Assembly: GCF_014692525.1 (NCBI RefSeq)
Contig: NZ_JACNYL010000004.1
Span: 62,001-126,000, forward strand
Direction: 5' to 3'
Origin: Sphingobacterium chuzhouense
GTDB lineage: Bacteria; Bacteroidota; Bacteroidia; Sphingobacteriales; Sphingobacteriaceae
Length of the DNA stretch: 64,000 nt
The position numbers and the translations under genes were made by a program. The notes below the pieces were generated by a model that searched no databases, was not told where the DNA came from, and saw nothing but the letters and a program-made list of their open reading frames with translations. Shown in pieces: positions 26,354 to 36,176 of the stretch. The stretch's first letter is position 1; every line of letters begins with the position of its first letter.

Positions 26354-27313
26354 ATGAAAAAATTAACCATGTACCGTTACTATTTGTGCGCTTTCATTCT
26401 TTTGTTAGCGTCATATTCCTGCAAGCAGGACGAATCGGATGTTGGAGGTGTCACGGACAAATTGCCTGAAAATGTGCATTTGTCGGAATATTCAAGTTCA
26501 AGTATTACCGTTGCTTGGAACCGGGTAGAAGGTGGAACGTCCTACACAGTACAGCTGCTGGGATCAAAAGATAGTGAGTCTCCAATCGATGCTTATACGA
26601 CAACCTCGAAAGATTTTTATCGGTTCAGTGGTTTGGAGGAAATTCGTGGTTATTATGTGCGTGTGCGAGCCAACGTCGATTATGCCACCGGAGATTGGGT
26701 ATATATTACGAATGGCTCACAGCCGGCGAGGATCATGCCCAAATATGGATTTGTCGACGAAGATTTTGAAGAGCCAGAACCGGAACCTAGCAAAGAACTT
26801 TATCCTAACTTCCCGGAAGGGTGGGAAGAGCATCAAGGGGGCAGAAAATCATCACATGGAGGTGAAGGACCGACGGGACGGCAATCAGATGTATTCCCAT
26901 CTGGAGAATGGCTCATGCCAAATATGTATACTAATTCCGCAGCTGCAATTGTAAACAAAAATGGAACATGGGCATTGATGATGAATACGAACGTTGCTAC
27001 ATACCTAGAGATGGATTTCGATCTGGAGCTCGGTGCTTCTAAATTCTCATTTTACTACGGTACCGCAACACAAACTAATGCGAACGATGTCGATGTCGTG
27101 AACGTTCCGATTCATGTAAAAGTAGAATACTCCCAAGATGGTGGAGATACGTGGAATCCGTTAGGAGATGATTTGATAGTGACTACCACGGAAATACAAT
27201 ATTTTCAGGAATACGAACTGAATATAGAAGGACCTGTACGCTTCAGAATCGGTAAAAGCAATTCACGCGCTAGGCTAATGGTCGATGATATAGCAGTTTA
27301 TGTAAATCAATAA
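26354..27313 (+). CDS. FN3-domain lipoprotein
   Basis: A 319-residue lipoprotein: lipobox Cys at about residue 23 (SYSCKQ), a fibronectin type III domain (about 38-115; SITVAWNRVEGGTSYTVQL) and a C-terminal beta-sandwich (about 200-318; WNPLGDDL, RFRIGKS, RLMVDDIAVYV) of the kind found in Bacteroidota surface proteins. A Glu/Pro linker joins them. It precedes SusC by 15 bases and is probably a surface-exposed glycan- or ligand-binding accessory of the transport pair. Confidence 0.8.
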   Translation: MKKLTMYRYYLCAFILLLASYSCKQDESDVGGVTDKLPENVHLSEYSSSSITVAWNRVEGGTSYTVQLLGSKDSESPIDAYTTTSKDFYRFSGLEEIRGYYVRVRANVDYATGDWVYITNGSQPARIMPKYGFVDEDFEEPEPEPSKELYPNFPEGWEEHQGGRKSSHGGEGPTGRQSDVFPSGEWLMPNMYTNSAAAIVNKNGTWALMMNTNVATYLEMDFDLELGASKFSFYYGTATQTNANDVDVVNVPIHVKVEYSQDGGDTWNPLGDDLIVTTTEIQYFQEYELNIEGPVRFRIGKSNSRARLMVDDIAVYVNQ

Positions 27314-27328
27314 ATAAACTTAAATAAT

Positions 27329-30300
27329 ATGAAAAAGAAAGTTGCTAAATGGCTTGGTATCCTTTCGATGCTACTTATCTCTGCGACACTATCGGCACAA
27401 ACCGATCACAGAGAAATCAGTGGAAAAGTAACGGACGAAGGGGGCGAGCCACTGTCAGGTGTAACTGTCAGTTTAAAAAATGTGAATGTTGCGGCAATGA
27501 CCAATGACGCAGGTGAGTATGCTATAAATGTTCCGGATATAACATCACAACCAGTGTTGGTATTCGCTTATGTGGGCATGAAGCTGCAAGAGGTGGCACT
27601 TGGAGCAGGTAATGTCCTGAATATTGTAATGGAATCAGAGGCAATGGGTTTAGAAGAGGTGGTCGCCATTGGTTATGGAACAGCCAGAAAGAAAGATTTG
27701 ACTGGTTCTGTTGCCATCGTAAACGGAGAAGATCTTGCCAAGAGAAACGAAATGATATTATCTCAAGCTTTGCAAGGAGCAGCACCGGGAGTATCGGTGA
27801 CAAGGAGTAGCGGGCTGCCGGGAGCTACAGGTACAATCCGGGTAAGAGGTATCACAACGATAGGAGACAGCAATCCACTAATTCTCGTCGATGGTATTCC
27901 CGTTGAAAGTATTGATAGGGTAAATCCGCAGGATGTAGAAAGCATATCAGTATTGAAAGACGCGGCATCAGCCTCTATTTATGGATCAAGGGCTTCTGCC
28001 GGTGTTATCTTAATCACTACTAAACAGGCAAAAACTAATCAAATCAATCTTGAATATCAAGGCTTGTATGGGATTATCAAACCAACGCAGTTTCCCGGAA
28101 CGGTGGATCACATACGTTATATGGAAATGATCAACGAAGTTGCGTGGAACGATGGAGGAAATCAGGCAGGAGCAGAATACAATGTCTATAGCAAAGATTT
28201 TATCGAGGATTACAATGCAAACCACAGACTAACTGATCCATTTCTATTTCCAATAATGAACTGGAGGGACGAACTTGTCAATGACTATGCGCCTAATATG
28301 CAACATGGTCTTTCTTTAATGTATGGCAATAATATTGTTAAAACAAGAGCTTCTTTAAACTACGAAAAAGCAGACGCATTATACAATCACAGGTCGTTTG
28401 ACAGAATATCCACACGTATCAACAACGAATTTAAGATTACCGACTTCCTGTCAGCCGACATAAATGGGTCTTATCTACGTTCCGCTAATGTGCAACCTAT
28501 TATGAACCCACTTTCGCACGCTTATAAATATGGACCCTTGGAAAGTCCGTATTGGTCTGACGGTCGCATATCATTTGGTAGGAATGGGACAAACTCCTGG
28601 GCACGGTTAAATCATGGTGGCTTCAATAATACCTGGGGTGATGAGTTGGTCGGGAGGTTTGCACTGAGTTTTAAGCCTATTAAAAATTTGAATATATCGG
28701 GCGTGATAGCACCGTCGATCCGATCGGTGAAAGGTAAACAGTTTATTAGACAAGTTCCTTTTTACGAATACGACAATACGACAGCACCTTCTGGTTATAT
28801 AAATGGGAACCTTACGACAAGCCTGGCCGAGACGCGGAGCGAAGTACGCACGACGACAAAACAGTTGACAGCAAACTATAATACGAATTTTGGTGAAAAC
28901 CACGACTTGTCTATTATGGCCGGTTATGAAGACTATTATAGATTTTCAGAGGGACTTAATGCATCATCGGATAATCTTGCGCTTGCGGACTATCCTTATT
29001 TAGATAGAGCGAATTTAGATTATCTGCGGAACGGTGGCGATGCTGTAGAAAACGCCTATAATTCCTATTTCGGAAGGGTGATGTATGACTACGCTAATAA
29101 ATATTTGTTACAAGCGAATATTCGGTACGACGGTTCGTCAAGATTCCACAAGGATTACCGGTGGGCTAGTTTCCCATCCGTATCGGCTGGCTGGGTTGTT
29201 ACGGAAGAGTCTTTTATAAAAGATCTCCATCTTCGCGGCTTGGATTTCTTTAAGCTCAGAGGCTCGTGGGGTAATTTGGGTAACGAACGTATTGGCAACT
29301 ACCCCTATCAGGCAATCTTGAATTTTAATAACGCACTGTTTGTAGACAAAGACGGAAATATTGTGTCCAATATGACTGCCGCACAAGTAGGTTATAATAT
29401 CCGAGATATCTCTTGGGAGACCACCGAACAATGGAACATCGGTTTTGATGCAACATTGCTTTCGAACAGATTGTCCCTGACAGCCGATTATTATAAAAAG
29501 ACTACGCGTGATATGTTGCTGGCATTGGAAATACCGGCTTTTATGGGCTTCGATAACCCGGATCAAAATGCAGGAAGGATGCACACCAAAGGATGGGAAG
29601 CCCAGATAGGATGGCGCGATCAAATCGGAGATTTCAAATATTCGATTTCTGCAAACATATCGGATTATAAATCGATGATGGGCGATCTTTCAGGAATGGT
29701 TTTCCTCGACGATCAAGTCATCCAAGAAGGTGTGGAGTATAATTCCTGGTATGGTTACCGTTCGGATGGGCTGTTCCATTCACAGGAAGATATCGATAAT
29801 TCTGCCTTATTGAGCCAGGTCGTCCGACCGGGAGATGTCAAATACCAGGACTTGAGCGGGTCGGATGGTACTCCGGATGGAATGATCAGTCCGGAATATG
29901 ATCGGGTACCGCTAGGAGGTTCGCTACCGAGGTTCTATTATGGCGGAAACGTTAACTTGAGTTATAAGGGATTCGACGCGTATTTGATGTTTCAGGGCGT
30001 AGGAAAGCAGACAAGCCGCCTTACTGCAGACCAAGTCTATCAGACCGCAGCATGGCATACTTTTCCAGACTTTGTGGATGGCAATTATTACAGTGAATAT
30101 AACACGCCCGAGCAAAACAGTAACGTAAGGTATCCGCGCTTGTCACAATTGGGTTATGATGGTAATAACTACAGAATGTCAGATTTTTGGCTATTCGATG
30201 GATCTTATTTCCGCCTTAAAAACGTGACATTGGGGTATACTCTGCCCAGTAACTGGAGCGACGTCCTGAAGACGTCGAACGTGAGAGTTTATGCCTCAGC

Positions 30301-30409
30301 TAATGACCTGTTTTCTTTGGATAAATATCCTAAAGGTTGGGATCCCGAGTCTGGTATTACTGCTTATATTGCTAGAACATGGAATTTCGGGGTGCAAGTT
30401 CGATTTTAG
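27329..30409 (+). CDS. SusC-like TonB-dependent outer-membrane transporter
   Basis: A 1026-residue beta-barrel transporter: signal peptide (to about 24), carboxypeptidase-regulatory-like domain (28-108; ISGKVTDEGGEPLSGVTVSL), plug (about 115-225; GYGTARKKDLTGSV, LILVDGIPV, SVLKDAASASIYGSRA) and a 22-strand-type barrel ending ...TWNFGVQVRF with the final aromatic. It works with the SusD-like lipoprotein downstream to import a ligand using TonB energy. The start is ATG with no strong Shine-Dalgarno. Confidence 0.95.
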   Translation: MKKKVAKWLGILSMLLISATLSAQTDHREISGKVTDEGGEPLSGVTVSLKNVNVAAMTNDAGEYAINVPDITSQPVLVFAYVGMKLQEVALGAGNVLNIVMESEAMGLEEVVAIGYGTARKKDLTGSVAIVNGEDLAKRNEMILSQALQGAAPGVSVTRSSGLPGATGTIRVRGITTIGDSNPLILVDGIPVESIDRVNPQDVESISVLKDAASASIYGSRASAGVILITTKQAKTNQINLEYQGLYGIIKPTQFPGTVDHIRYMEMINEVAWNDGGNQAGAEYNVYSKDFIEDYNANHRLTDPFLFPIMNWRDELVNDYAPNMQHGLSLMYGNNIVKTRASLNYEKADALYNHRSFDRISTRINNEFKITDFLSADINGSYLRSANVQPIMNPLSHAYKYGPLESPYWSDGRISFGRNGTNSWARLNHGGFNNTWGDELVGRFALSFKPIKNLNISGVIAPSIRSVKGKQFIRQVPFYEYDNTTAPSGYINGNLTTSLAETRSEVRTTTKQLTANYNTNFGENHDLSIMAGYEDYYRFSEGLNASSDNLALADYPYLDRANLDYLRNGGDAVENAYNSYFGRVMYDYANKYLLQANIRYDGSSRFHKDYRWASFPSVSAGWVVTEESFIKDLHLRGLDFFKLRGSWGNLGNERIGNYPYQAILNFNNALFVDKDGNIVSNMTAAQVGYNIRDISWETTEQWNIGFDATLLSNRLSLTADYYKKTTRDMLLALEIPAFMGFDNPDQNAGRMHTKGWEAQIGWRDQIGDFKYSISANISDYKSMMGDLSGMVFLDDQVIQEGVEYNSWYGYRSDGLFHSQEDIDNSALLSQVVRPGDVKYQDLSGSDGTPDGMISPEYDRVPLGGSLPRFYYGGNVNLSYKGFDAYLMFQGVGKQTSRLTADQVYQTAAWHTFPDFVDGNYYSEYNTPEQNSNVRYPRLSQLGYDGNNYRMSDFWLFDGSYFRLKNVTLGYTLPSNWSDVLKTSNVRVYASANDLFSLDKYPKGWDPESGITAYIARTWNFGVQVRF

Positions 30410-30438
30410 AAAAACAATTCATCATTAAAAATATACAG

Positions 30439-32124
30439 ATGAAAAAATTAATAATATCAATGATATCGGTACTCCTGATGACTACAGGGTGCCAAGAGTT
30501 GGATCTAAACCCTCTTTCGGAAGGATCTAGTGAAAACTGGTATACCAATGAAAATGAAATTACATTAGCGCTTAATGAGCTCTACCGTGCCGCTCTTTGG
30601 CATGTGGAAGGTACTAGGCTATTTAATACAGACCGTTGGACGGACGACTGGAATCAGCGGGAGTATCTCTACGACTGGGTAGCCGGTTCGATTACAGGGG
30701 AATGGGCTGACACCAAAAATACATGGATAAATACCTACAAAGGCATAAATCGTGCAAATATCGTATTAAGCAGTTTGGATAATGCGATGGGCAATGTCTC
30801 GGAGCAAAGGATAAATCAATTGAGGGGGGAAGCTAGTTTCTTTCGAGCATGTTTTTATTCTTATTTGATCTTTCTATATGGGGATGTTCCGCTGATTACA
30901 AACTACATAACCATAGAGGAAGCTTTTGCGACCGGTCGCACAGATAAAGCTATCGTATTGGAACAGATTTATCGGGATTTTGATGTCGCTATCGAATATC
31001 TTCCGGATAATGACAATGGACGGATTTCGAAAGGTGCGGCATATGCCTTTAAAGCTAGAATAGCAACTTGGATGTTGGACTATCCTACAGCACGTGACGC
31101 AGCTAAAGATTGTATGGATATGGGTGTTTATTCGCTCGACCCGGAATATGGTCGTTTATTTCTTTCTACCACGAACACATCTCCTGAGTTCATTTTTATT
31201 ATTCCTCGTTCAGAACAGCTTACAGGGGAAAATATGGCCGGAGGTTCTTTCCTTCCACGTTACATTGGCGGAACCAGTACAGCACAACCCAGTTGGGAGT
31301 TGTTTTGTGCTTACACTTGTACAGATGGTCTTCCTGTAGACGAATCTCCTTTATTTGATCCCCAAAATCCGTTTAAGAATCGAGACCCTAGACTGACTGA
31401 ACTCGTACCGGAGTTTGGAACTCCATTTCATGGTTTTGTTTATGATCCAGGCGCTACGCATGTCTTAGAACTTGAAACAGGTAGGATGGTTGCGAATCCA
31501 GAAACGCAATTGACTTCGCAATTTGCGTCTTACAACGGCTTAACGTTGAAAAAAGGTGTTGACGAAGCATTTGCTAGTAGACGTGCAGATCCAAATATCA
31601 TAATCATGCGGTATGCGGATGTGTTGCTGATGTATGCAGAAGCTAAGATAGAACTGAACGAAATTGACGAGTCCACTTTGGAGGCTATTAATCAAGTGAG
31701 ATCGCGTGCATATAAAGTGTCACCTGTCCAAACCACACGATACCCTGCAGTTACAGAGACCGACCAAGCTGCACTTAGGACTATTCTCCGCATGGAGCGC
31801 CGTGCGGAGTTATCATGGGAAAATAGGAGATGGTTCGACTTGATCCGGTGGAAGTTAGCTGAGATAGTTATGAAACGACCGGTATATGCACTCCCGATAA
31901 AGGCAGGTTTGGAAGCAAATATCGCTTCTGGTGACTATTTCTTTCCAAAAGGAGCATTGCCCGAAATCGATGAAAATGGATTGGTAGATTTCTCCGCTAT
32001 GTATCAGACAGGCAAAATAAGGGCGGTTGTTCCCAGAAACTTTACCGACAGGCAATACCTTTTCCCCATTCCTTCCAGGGAAGTAATAATCAATGATAAT
32101 ATAAAACAAAATCCAGGATATTAA
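30439..32124 (+). CDS. SusD-like surface ligand-binding lipoprotein
   Basis: A 561-residue SusD/RagB protein. Lipobox Cys follows TTGC (about residue 18), then ELDLNPLSEGSSENWYTNENE, TPR-like helices (YKGINRANIVLSSLDNA, ARFFRACFYSYLIFLYGDVPL-type segment) and the C-terminal phrase RRAELSWENRRWFDLIRW. It caps the SusC barrel and captures the ligand. The ATG at 30439 lies 29 bases after the SusC stop; the longer frame upstream is not used. Confidence 0.94.
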   Translation: MKKLIISMISVLLMTTGCQELDLNPLSEGSSENWYTNENEITLALNELYRAALWHVEGTRLFNTDRWTDDWNQREYLYDWVAGSITGEWADTKNTWINTYKGINRANIVLSSLDNAMGNVSEQRINQLRGEASFFRACFYSYLIFLYGDVPLITNYITIEEAFATGRTDKAIVLEQIYRDFDVAIEYLPDNDNGRISKGAAYAFKARIATWMLDYPTARDAAKDCMDMGVYSLDPEYGRLFLSTTNTSPEFIFIIPRSEQLTGENMAGGSFLPRYIGGTSTAQPSWELFCAYTCTDGLPVDESPLFDPQNPFKNRDPRLTELVPEFGTPFHGFVYDPGATHVLELETGRMVANPETQLTSQFASYNGLTLKKGVDEAFASRRADPNIIIMRYADVLLMYAEAKIELNEIDESTLEAINQVRSRAYKVSPVQTTRYPAVTETDQAALRTILRMERRAELSWENRRWFDLIRWKLAEIVMKRPVYALPIKAGLEANIASGDYFFPKGALPEIDENGLVDFSAMYQTGKIRAVVPRNFTDRQYLFPIPSREVIINDNIKQNPGY

Positions 32125-32154
32125 CAGATTACATAACCATAAATTTAAATTGAT

Positions 32155-33447
32155 ATGCTAAAGAAAAATAAAGAATGGATTGGGCTGCTGCTTATCATTG
32201 TCTTGATGTCTTGCAGCAAAAGTAGTAGTGGAGATCCCAATGAAGGCGATAATGGAGGTAAGGACGATCCTCAGAACGAGTTGATCGGAAAAACTCTACC
32301 AGATTGGCAAGAGGGCTATCTTGATATCCACGCCATTAATACCGGACGTGGGGAAAGTCAGCTACTGATCTTTCCCGATGGGACGACGATGTTGATCGAT
32401 GCGGCAGGCTCGTTGATTTCGCCAACCGATGCAATTCCTCCTCCCTCACAAAAACCAAATGGTAATGTATCACCAGGATTGGCAGTAACAAATTATACGA
32501 GGCATTTTATTAAGACAGCTAGTAATAAGATTAACTATCTGATGTTAAGTCACTTTGATCCTGATCATATGGGTACATATAGCAGTAGCTTACCTTTGGA
32601 TCCTACCGGAACCTTTCGAATGGGAGGAATCACTGAGGTCGGTGCAAAAATCGACTTTGATAAAATTATTGACAGGGGGTATCCAGATTATAACTTTCCG
32701 ACTAATATGGCCTCGAATTCTAGAATAGCGAATTACATCAAATTTATAGATTGGGCTAAAGCACACAAAGGAGTGATAGCAGAGCAATTCGATGTGGGTA
32801 AAAATGATCAAATAGTGTTGCAGGAGAACCCGTCGGCGTATTCCAATTTTGAGATTCGTAATATTATTTCAAATGGTGTGGTATGGACTGGAACGGGAAC
32901 TGGTTCCACCAATACACTGCCCTCTGGACCGGAGGTCGCGGCGGCAGATGGATCAGAAAACATCTTCAGTATTGGCTTTGTTTTATCATACGGGAAGTTT
33001 AACTTTTTCACAGCGGGAGATCTACAATACAATGGTAGAACAGCACATCCCTGGAAGGATGTTGAAGCACCAGTGGCCGTGGTGGTACCGGAAGTAGATG
33101 TGATGAAAGCAAACCACCACGCTACATCCAATTGTAATGGTACGACCATCTTGAACAGCTTGAAACCACAGACGGTAATTATTCATCCTTGGCGAGACGT
33201 GCACCCTAATACGGAAACCTTATCCCGAATATTTACGGCGAACAGTGGTGTTCAGATATTCTCTACGAATATGACAGAAGCCAATAAACCTCGGTTAGGA
33301 GCAAACCTGAATAGATTGAAAGCCGTAGAGGGGCATATTGTAGTACGGGTAGATCCCGGAGGCGAAGAATATTACGTATATGTGCTTGATGATACCAATC
33401 AAGATTATAAAGTAACTGGAGTTTTTGGGCCTTATAAGAGTAAGTAA
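32155..33447 (+). CDS. metallo-beta-lactamase-fold lipoprotein
   Basis: A 430-residue lipoprotein (lipobox LMSCS, Cys about 20) with a ComEC-type metallo-beta-lactamase hydrolase domain: GRGESQLLIFPDGTTMLIDAAG, the metal motif SHFDPDHMG (HxDxDH order), NHHATSN and TAGD. It should hydrolyse phosphodiesters, nucleic acids or esters at the cell surface. It lies between SusD and a glycerophosphodiesterase, so a phosphodiester substrate is plausible; this is inference from context. Confidence 0.85.
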   Translation: MLKKNKEWIGLLLIIVLMSCSKSSSGDPNEGDNGGKDDPQNELIGKTLPDWQEGYLDIHAINTGRGESQLLIFPDGTTMLIDAAGSLISPTDAIPPPSQKPNGNVSPGLAVTNYTRHFIKTASNKINYLMLSHFDPDHMGTYSSSLPLDPTGTFRMGGITEVGAKIDFDKIIDRGYPDYNFPTNMASNSRIANYIKFIDWAKAHKGVIAEQFDVGKNDQIVLQENPSAYSNFEIRNIISNGVVWTGTGTGSTNTLPSGPEVAAADGSENIFSIGFVLSYGKFNFFTAGDLQYNGRTAHPWKDVEAPVAVVVPEVDVMKANHHATSNCNGTTILNSLKPQTVIIHPWRDVHPNTETLSRIFTANSGVQIFSTNMTEANKPRLGANLNRLKAVEGHIVVRVDPGGEEYYVYVLDDTNQDYKVTGVFGPYKSK

Positions 33448-33534
33448 TATGAAACCATCTCGATTTTTCAGACCGTACAGTGGGATGGATAAATCTGATA
33501 GTTTCACGACCTTAAAAAAACAAAATATTTATAG

Positions 33535-34434
33535 ATGAAAAAAATAATCTTTGGAATTTGTGCATCGGTCTTTTTGTTTTCCTGTTCTCCTCAGATTAAA
33601 GAAAAAGAAGAACCTCACTATCTTTCTTTTGCAGATACCGAAGCATTGTATGACTTCTACAGTTATCGGGATGGTGCTCCACTTATTATTCAGGGACACA
33701 GGGGAACTAGGGAGAATGGATTACCGGAAAATTCCATTGGTGCTTTTGAATATGTTTTGACGAAAATGCCAGCCGTGTTTGAAATAGATCCTCGACTCAC
33801 CAAAGACAGCGTAATCATTGTTTTTCACGATGCGACACTGGATCGTACAACCAATGGTACAGGTAAAGTGATAGACTATACTTGGAAAGAGTTACAACAG
33901 TTGAACCTGAAAAATAATGAAGGAGAAGTTACAGAACATAAAATTCCGACTTTAGCTGAAGTTTTTGAATGGGCAAATGGAAAAACAGCATTACTGCTTG
34001 ATAAAAAGGATGTACCTCTGAAGATGATTGCTGACCTTATACGTGAGCATGACGCCAACAATTACGTGATTAGTCTAGTACGCTCTCCTGGAGATGCGGC
34101 TTTTTATTTCAACGATGAGCCGAAAAGGATGTTCGCCATCTCTTTCAGAGAACCGGAAGCGTTCCAGTCCTATCTGGATTTAGGTATTCCAAAACGTCAA
34201 ATATTTGCATGTATAGGTACCAAAATATCTGAAAAGACGAATGAGATAAACGAGATGATGCGTGGATATGGCATCCGTAGCCTCATATCAGCTGCCCCTA
34301 CGTATGACAAATTAGAAACAGAAGAAGAAAGGGCAAAGGCTTATCGGAAAGTAATTGAAAGTGGCATAACCATACTTGAATCCGACTATCCTGTCGGACT
34401 CAGAGAATCCTTGTCTACTACATCGAACAATTAA
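33535..34434 (+). CDS. glycerophosphodiester phosphodiesterase lipoprotein
   Basis: A 299-residue GDPD-fold enzyme with a lipobox (LFSCS, Cys about 17). Catalytic signatures: HRGTRENGLPENS, then EIDPRLTKDSVIIVFHDATLDRTT with the metal-binding Glu/Asp and the second His. It would cleave glycerophospho-alcohols to glycerol-3-phosphate and an alcohol. Its stop lies 2 bases before the Na+ symporter gene. The family also includes phosphodiesterases for other alcohols. Confidence 0.9.
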   Translation: MKKIIFGICASVFLFSCSPQIKEKEEPHYLSFADTEALYDFYSYRDGAPLIIQGHRGTRENGLPENSIGAFEYVLTKMPAVFEIDPRLTKDSVIIVFHDATLDRTTNGTGKVIDYTWKELQQLNLKNNEGEVTEHKIPTLAEVFEWANGKTALLLDKKDVPLKMIADLIREHDANNYVISLVRSPGDAAFYFNDEPKRMFAISFREPEAFQSYLDLGIPKRQIFACIGTKISEKTNEINEMMRGYGIRSLISAAPTYDKLETEEERAKAYRKVIESGITILESDYPVGLRESLSTTSNN

Positions 34435-34436
34435 TC

Positions 34437-36176
34437 ATGGGGATTGCAGATTACATCATTATCCTAGTATATTTTGCGGGGCTATTATTATTAGGAGGAT
34501 TTTTAGGTAGAAAAATAAAAAGTGCGAAGGATATGTTTATCGCGGGGAGAAATTCCTCGTGGTGGCTTTCCGGGTTGTCTACCTACATGACAATCTTCTC
34601 GGCAAGTACGTTCGTCGTGTGGGGTGGGGTCGCGTATAGGTCAGGTATGGTCTCGGTAGTCATCGCAACGATGTTAGGGATTGCGTCTATTTTCGTGGGT
34701 GCGTTTCTTGTTGGGAAATGGTCGAAACAGCGGATAAATTCCCCAGCGGAGTATCTCGGGGTGCGCTTTAATAAATCGATTGTTCGGTTCTATACGATTA
34801 TTGGCGTTTTTGGTCGCGGAATACATATGGCTGTAGCATTGTATGCGGTTGCGATCATGACCGTCGCGTTGATTCCTTTGCCAGAAGGTCATATCTTAGC
34901 AGACCCGCGGACGGGGCATCTATCTGTTATGTATGCAGTTTTGGTATTGGGTGTCGTCACGCTTGTCTATACTGCTGCAGGAGGGTTCTTAGCGGTAATA
35001 ATGACTGATGTTGTTCAGTTTGCCGTATTGATCGCCATGGTGTTAATCATGATTCCGTTATCGTTCGAGAGTATTGGCGGAGTAGGAGAGTTTATCATCA
35101 ATTCCCCTGATGGTTTTTTCTCCTTTTTTAGCGAACAATATTCGTGGGGCTGGATGGTTTTGTGGCTGCTCCTTAATTTTTTCATGCTCGGTGGCGACTG
35201 GGCTTTTGTACAGCGTTATATCAGTGTGCCTACAGTTCGGGAAGCAAAAAAAAGTGCTTATCTCGTAGGAATCCTCTATATTACCACACCGCTTATATGG
35301 TATATACCGGCTTTAGTTTATAGAGTTATCAATCCAAACGCCAACCCAGAACAAGCCTATATGTTGATGAGCCAACACTTATTGAGTGTTGGAATGCTCG
35401 GCTTGATGCTCGCGGCGATGTTATCAGCGACAATGAGCGCAGTCTCGAGTAATCTGAATGTTTTTGCAAATGTGTTTGCCTATGATATTTTTCGAGCAGC
35501 TCGTCCTAGGGCTTCTGATAAGACCTTGATTCGTGTAGGAAGGATATTTACGTATGTATATGGTGCACTCATTACCGGAGTGGCGATCATGATACCATAC
35601 CTTGGAGGAGCAGAGCGTGTCGTTGTGCCCACATTAACATTAATTGTTTCGCCTCTTTTTATTCCGTCTATATGGGGACTGTTTTCTAAACGTATCGGGT
35701 CTGGTGCGGTATGGTGGTCAATGGGTATCACCTATACGATTGCCTTTGTGATAAAAGCGGGCTTTTTTGATGACATCGTAAACCAGCATGTAGAGTTTGT
35801 CGATGCATTCATCGGATTTGTCGTGCCGTTCGCGACCTTACTTATTATCGAGCTGGTTTTATGGAAAAAGGAGAAAGATGCCGGATGGGATAGATTGGTT
35901 CAGATATCCGAGGAGGAGGAGGGGATCAACGACGAAGCTACAGAAGAAAAAAATAAGAAAGCAGGATCATTGTATTCTTCTCTGGCTATCAACATCATGA
36001 TGGGGACCTATTTGACAATAGGAATAATAATTGCCATACTCGCTTTTGTAACCGATGCGGACAGCGAGCGAATGCTTTTATACGCATCTATCTTTATCGT
36101 TGTTTCTATTGTTGTGCTGACCATATATCATTATAGAAAATCAAAGATTGAGAAAAAAATAATCAATAATGGATAG
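34437..36176 (+). CDS. sodium:solute symporter (SSS family)
   Basis: A 579-residue inner-membrane transporter with about 14 helices and the SSS motifs GGFLGRKIKSAKDMFIAGRNSSWW-type start, GGWLAVIMTDVVQF-type segment (GGFLAVIMTDVVQF here) and MLSATMSAVSSNLNV. It should take the released sugar, polyol or acid across the inner membrane with Na+. It overlaps the next gene by 8 bases. Substrate is not readable. Confidence 0.92.
   Translation: MGIADYIIILVYFAGLLLLGGFLGRKIKSAKDMFIAGRNSSWWLSGLSTYMTIFSASTFVVWGGVAYRSGMVSVVIATMLGIASIFVGAFLVGKWSKQRINSPAEYLGVRFNKSIVRFYTIIGVFGRGIHMAVALYAVAIMTVALIPLPEGHILADPRTGHLSVMYAVLVLGVVTLVYTAAGGFLAVIMTDVVQFAVLIAMVLIMIPLSFESIGGVGEFIINSPDGFFSFFSEQYSWGWMVLWLLLNFFMLGGDWAFVQRYISVPTVREAKKSAYLVGILYITTPLIWYIPALVYRVINPNANPEQAYMLMSQHLLSVGMLGLMLAAMLSATMSAVSSNLNVFANVFAYDIFRAARPRASDKTLIRVGRIFTYVYGALITGVAIMIPYLGGAERVVVPTLTLIVSPLFIPSIWGLFSKRIGSGAVWWSMGITYTIAFVIKAGFFDDIVNQHVEFVDAFIGFVVPFATLLIIELVLWKKEKDAGWDRLVQISEEEEGINDEATEEKNKKAGSLYSSLAINIMMGTYLTIGIIIAILAFVTDADSERMLLYASIFIVVSIVVLTIYHYRKSKIEKKIINNG

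Noticed and set aside
29138..29623. 161-residue minus-strand frame
   Set aside because: It lies wholly inside the SusC-like gene, has no recognisable motif, and the plus-strand product is unmistakable.
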